The translations under genes were made by a program, and so were the position numbers. DNA of 37,075 bases, taken from the NCBI GenBank assembly GCA_947626435.1, contig CANQSB010000029.1:1-37075 (forward strand), read 5' to 3'. Source of the stretch: an uncultured Lachnospiraceae bacterium (lineage in GTDB: Bacteria; Bacillota; Clostridia; Lachnospirales; Lachnospiraceae). Within the stretch, counting starts at the first letter, position 1; every line of letters begins with the position of its first letter. This document shows, one piece after another, positions 34,214-37,075 of the stretch. The notes beneath the pieces are model-generated. The model saw only the letters and a list, made by a program, of their open reading frames with translations. It was not told the origin of the DNA and did no database searches.

Positions 34214-36715
34214 TTATCCCGCGTGATGCCGAAAAGCATTTGAAGATTTCCAGCTCTCGTCGTATCCGTTGCTTGACGCTGTGGCATTGGCAAGCTGCAG
34301 CGCTATCTCACTGAAATACCTCGGCGGTATGTCCTTCAGCGGGATTATTTTGTCGCCTTCCGCCTCATCATAGCAGTAACTCCCGCGCTCTATCGTGCCA
34401 GCCTTGTAAAATCTCGCGTCATACACGGTTATCTCCTCGCCGCCACCATAGCCTGAGCCTACAAAACTTCCTGAAAAATGAAGCTCCACGCCAAGCCCCG
34501 TTTCTATGTCCTCTCGGTAAAATGTGTAAAATCCTCCCGCGTCCTGTACCGAGCCTCTGTACCAGCCTGCGCCTGTAAGCCTGCTCATCAGCGAAAGGTC
34601 ATTAATTTTAATTCCGCCAAAGCGCTCTAAGGTCGGCATTTCCTTCTCTGCGTCAGTCAGTCTGTATACTTGTCTGTACAGCTGTGTTATAGGCTGTATT
34701 ATCTCATAGTCCTCCAGCTGCTGCCGCCATTTGGAAAGTGACACGTCTGTCAGTTCTATTGGGTGGACAAGTGATATTGTCTGCGCACACGTGGCAGCTG
34801 CGCCATCTGGCAATATGTACTCCTCCTCATCCTCTGTGTTAAAGCTGCCATCCTCCATATACCTAAAGCTTTTGATAAGCTTGCCCTCCTCATAAACGCC
34901 CCATATCAGCCCTATCGCAAACTGGTGCATTATAGGATTTTTCACAAAAAGCGCTCTCCATGCATCTGCTGTCCATTCGCGTTTTGCCATAAGCGCATAT
35001 TCCATGCGCGCCTTCTGGCTCGACACTGACGCTTTCATCTGCTTTTTCAGCTGTTTAAAGGCATCAATCGCTGCCCTGGCTTTTTCCTCATCATCCTTTT
35101 TGCCGACAGAAGGGAGGTTTTTAAGCTTTTTGCCCGTCTCGTCAAATACCTCCGCTTCAAGGGCAGGAGTGAGCGTTACCTTGAATTTTCTCTCGCCGTA
35201 GTCGAAAATCCGCTCCATATTTTCATCAAACCCAAGATCTGGCACGATTTTGTCCGCAAGCTCCTCGCGCGTGATGCCAAGCTGTTCGGCGGCGTACTCC
35301 ATAGCCTCGCCCGCAGCCGCCTTTACCTGTTTAAACTTGTACTTTCGCGCCATGCCGTCCACTGTCAAAAGCGCGTTTGGGAAAGGATTGAGGGCAAGCG
35401 CCTTTACCGCCTCGGCGGCTATCGCTCCCCTTAAATTCTGCGCCCACTCGCCAATCTGCCGCACAAGCATGTCCACTATCTCACTGCCGCCGTGGATAGA
35501 TGCCGTGTAGAGTACCCAGCGTTTCTTCGTGTCCGCGCCAAGCGAAAGCCATCTGCTGTACAGCTCGTTTACATACGCGGCAAGCTCATCCTCTCTAAGG
35601 CTGTCTGCAAGCAGCGCACCGCTTGCGCTTATGCCGTTTTTGTCCGCTGTCGAATAGCATAGCAGAAACGCCTGCATATATTCCTCGGAAGCGACCGTGC
35701 CGTCATTTTTATGTACCGCGCCAAACGATGTCTGGTATGCCCATTCAAGCGAGCGCTTTCTGCCGCCCTTGTGTAACTGTTTCACAAGCTCGTCAGGTAT
35801 AATTTCATTTTGGCTGCGGACTGTGCTTTTATCCGCAGACTCTCCTGTAGCTGTATTTTCTGAGATTGAGTTTCGTATCAGGGCTGCCAGCTTTGCGCTT
35901 TTTTCTTTTTCAAGCATATCGAACAAAGTTTTTGCACAGTCTATACCGCTACTATGCCATTTTATCAGCACCCGTGCGGCAAGCTCGCGTTCGGCAAGCT
36001 TCTTTGATATGGCAAGCCTCTTTATGTCCTCCGCCCAGTCCTTTCTTTCACACAGCATGTCAAACAGGAGATTTCTCACTATGCCCGAGCCGTCCTGCGC
36101 ATATGAGATGATTTCGCTCTTATTTTCCTCTGATTTCTGTGCCAGCACTGTAAGCGCAAACCAACGCGCCAGTGCGCTTGCGCCCGCAAATGCCTCCAGC
36201 GTCTCCTCGCGCCTTTCGTCCAAATATCTGGTAAAAACCTTCCTTAATGCATCAGCCAATACTTCCTCATCATTTACCTTGTAACCTCTTTCCTCCATTA
36301 TGTCGATTATGTATAACTGGTATTTAAGCATCAGCTCTTCTTTTTCGTAGTCGGCAAACAGTTTTTCGATTTTCTCGGGCGAAAACTGCTGCCAGTTTTC
36401 ATGCTCAATCAAGCATCTATGCACTTCATTGCCCATTTGCATAAGAGTATTGACAACCATACATCTGCGGAAAAATTCCTCGTCATTGTATGTCTTATCA
36501 AATTCAAAAATCCCTGAATCAATGAAATGCCACCACTTTATAGGCATATTGTCAGCAAAGCTGTAAAGCTCGTCAAGCTTTGCAGAACCCATAATGTACT
36601 CTTTGATTGTGTTCTTTTCAGCATCAGCGAGTAAGCTTACATTATTGTTGAGCGAATATCTGCTTATAAGCTTGTCCGCTATTTTTCCCATTTCTTCGGT
36701 TTTTTTGTCACTCAT
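34214..36715 (-). CDS. DUF4132-like protein with HEAT-like repeats, intact copy
   Basis: A protein of about 833 residues, no signal or membrane segments. The first about 550 residues are helical, HEAT/Armadillo-like (for example ALARWFALTVLAQKSEENKS, then KRLAISKKLAERELAARVLI). The C-terminal region, about 600-820, has the features I associate with DUF4132 (GAGWYRGSVQDAGGF, GVELHFSGSFVGSG, PPRYFSEIALQL). DUF4132 is best known at the end of WGR-containing proteins such as MolR/YehI, but no WGR domain is seen here. The start at 36713-36715 has GAGG 6 bases upstream; the frame is open to a TTG at 36733. It has a broken paralogue at 27039-29618. Function unknown. Confidence 0.65.
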   Translation of the reverse strand: MSDKKTEEMGKIADKLISRYSLNNNVSLLADAEKNTIKEYIMGSAKLDELYSFADNMPIKWWHFIDSGIFEFDKTYNDEEFFRRCMVVNTLMQMGNEVHRCLIEHENWQQFSPEKIEKLFADYEKEELMLKYQLYIIDIMEERGYKVNDEEVLADALRKVFTRYLDERREETLEAFAGASALARWFALTVLAQKSEENKSEIISYAQDGSGIVRNLLFDMLCERKDWAEDIKRLAISKKLAERELAARVLIKWHSSGIDCAKTLFDMLEKEKSAKLAALIRNSISENTATGESADKSTVRSQNEIIPDELVKQLHKGGRKRSLEWAYQTSFGAVHKNDGTVASEEYMQAFLLCYSTADKNGISASGALLADSLREDELAAYVNELYSRWLSLGADTKKRWVLYTASIHGGSEIVDMLVRQIGEWAQNLRGAIAAEAVKALALNPFPNALLTVDGMARKYKFKQVKAAAGEAMEYAAEQLGITREELADKIVPDLGFDENMERIFDYGERKFKVTLTPALEAEVFDETGKKLKNLPSVGKKDDEEKARAAIDAFKQLKKQMKASVSSQKARMEYALMAKREWTADAWRALFVKNPIMHQFAIGLIWGVYEEGKLIKSFRYMEDGSFNTEDEEEYILPDGAAATCAQTISLVHPIELTDVSLSKWRQQLEDYEIIQPITQLYRQVYRLTDAEKEMPTLERFGGIKINDLSLMSRLTGAGWYRGSVQDAGGFYTFYREDIETGLGVELHFSGSFVGSGYGGGEEITVYDARFYKAGTIERGSYCYDEAEGDKIIPLKDIPPRYFSEIALQLANATASSNGYDESWKSSNAFRHHAG

Positions 36716-36729
36716 TTTAATCCTCACTT

Positions 36730-37075
36730 TCAAACCGTCTGTTTACCGAATTTCTCCAGATACTCATGTGCCTTTTGGAGTGATGCGCCAAGCTGCGCCT
36801 GAAGCTGTTTTATAATTTCACTATCTGGCAGCCCGAGATCATAGCCCATTTTAATGATGCCCTGCATAACGCCTTGCTCTATTCCCTTTTCCATTCCTTG
36901 CTCTATTCCCTTTTCCATTCCCCTGTCATATATAGTCTGCCCCATTCCACTCATCTTATCGACCTCCTCTCGGATTTGCGGGTTTCTGTCCATGTCTATA
37001 AATTGTACCCCTTGTCAAGGACATTTTTTTAATCTGTTATAGGGAATGTATGTTTGCCTTTGCTTTCGTTCACAA
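36730..37075 (-). pseudogene. Rpn-family nuclease/transposase fragment at the window edge
   Basis: The 87-codon frame from 36993 has no ribosome site and reads as the C-terminal part of an Rpn-family protein: DRNPQIREEVDKMSGMGQTI, then EKGIEQGMEKGIEQG heptads and a helical end. Family-like sequence continues upstream of the ATG (GVQFID), then breaks at a TGA. A different frame continues as NVLDKG, and further up NESKGKHTFPITD, to the window edge. One or more frameshifts, one probably in the run of four G near 37009-37012, have destroyed the gene. It ends 14 bases before the DUF4132-like start. Confidence 0.6.

Noticed and set aside
34021-34293. Upstream extension of LRR lipoprotein 2
   Set aside because: It would translate through the promoter and terminator; the signal peptide and ribosome site fix the start at 34020.
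36995-37020. TTGACA followed by TACAAT near the right edge as a promoter
   Set aside because: The two boxes are only 5 bases apart, which no sigma-70 type promoter uses; the DNA reads better as decayed Rpn coding sequence.
1-37075. CRISPR arrays, tRNA or rRNA genes and riboswitches
   Set aside because: I found no regularly spaced repeats, cloverleaf sequences, rRNA segments or recognisable riboswitch cores, including upstream of mgtE; a covariance-model scan would be needed to exclude weak ones.

Overview
The window looks like a chromosomal segment of a low-to-mid GC Firmicute of class Clostridia, most likely Lachnospiraceae, with the end of an integrative conjugative element at its left side. 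This is inferred from gene content only: paired glgC/glgD, spoVG, pth-mfd, DnaD- and DnaI-type replication genes, a long-form PRPP synthetase, and an element carrying PcfB, DUF6017, DUF6075 and ParAB. No rRNA, tRNA or CRISPR array was seen.

Left, 1-6.2 kb (all minus strand): a conjugative-element module. In transcription order it holds an AbrB-like regulator (with an odd C-terminus), a DUF6075 protein, a 58-residue DUF3970-like protein, ParA, ParB, a DUF6017 replication-initiator-like protein, two unknown proteins, PcfB and a VirD4/TraG coupling protein that stops after about 124 residues. Two copies of a roughly 25-bp palindrome precede two of its transcription units.

Centre-left, 6.2-17.8 kb (minus strand): housekeeping genes with a small accessory patch. 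mgtE and a HAD phosphatase flank a 185-bp structured element bounded by perfect 25-bp inverted repeats. The DNA on both sides of this element is strongly G/T-biased on the coding strand. Upstream of the phosphatase is an orphan BREX-type BrxD ATPase with a DUF4391-like partner and no helicase. Then come mfd, pth, spoVG, glgD and glgC.

Centre, 17.8-24.2 kb: murC (plus strand) ends in a terminator. A replication-initiation operon follows (dnaD-like, dnaI-like helicase loader, prs), preceded by clusters of DnaA-box-like 9-mers. It converges on galE (minus strand).

Right, 24.2-37.1 kb (minus strand): a cytoplasmic GH31 glycosidase, then an accessory island built by tandem duplication. It holds two DUF4132-like proteins, one broken by a single in-frame TGA, two BspA-type leucine-rich-repeat lipoproteins, one metallo-beta-lactamase-fold protein plus a tiny remnant of a second copy, and fragments of Rpn-family nuclease/transposase genes. 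The lipoprotein-MBL-lipoprotein operon has a promoter whose -35 and -10 boxes are separated by a run of nine G residues. That is the architecture of a slipped-strand phase-variable promoter and is the most interesting feature here.
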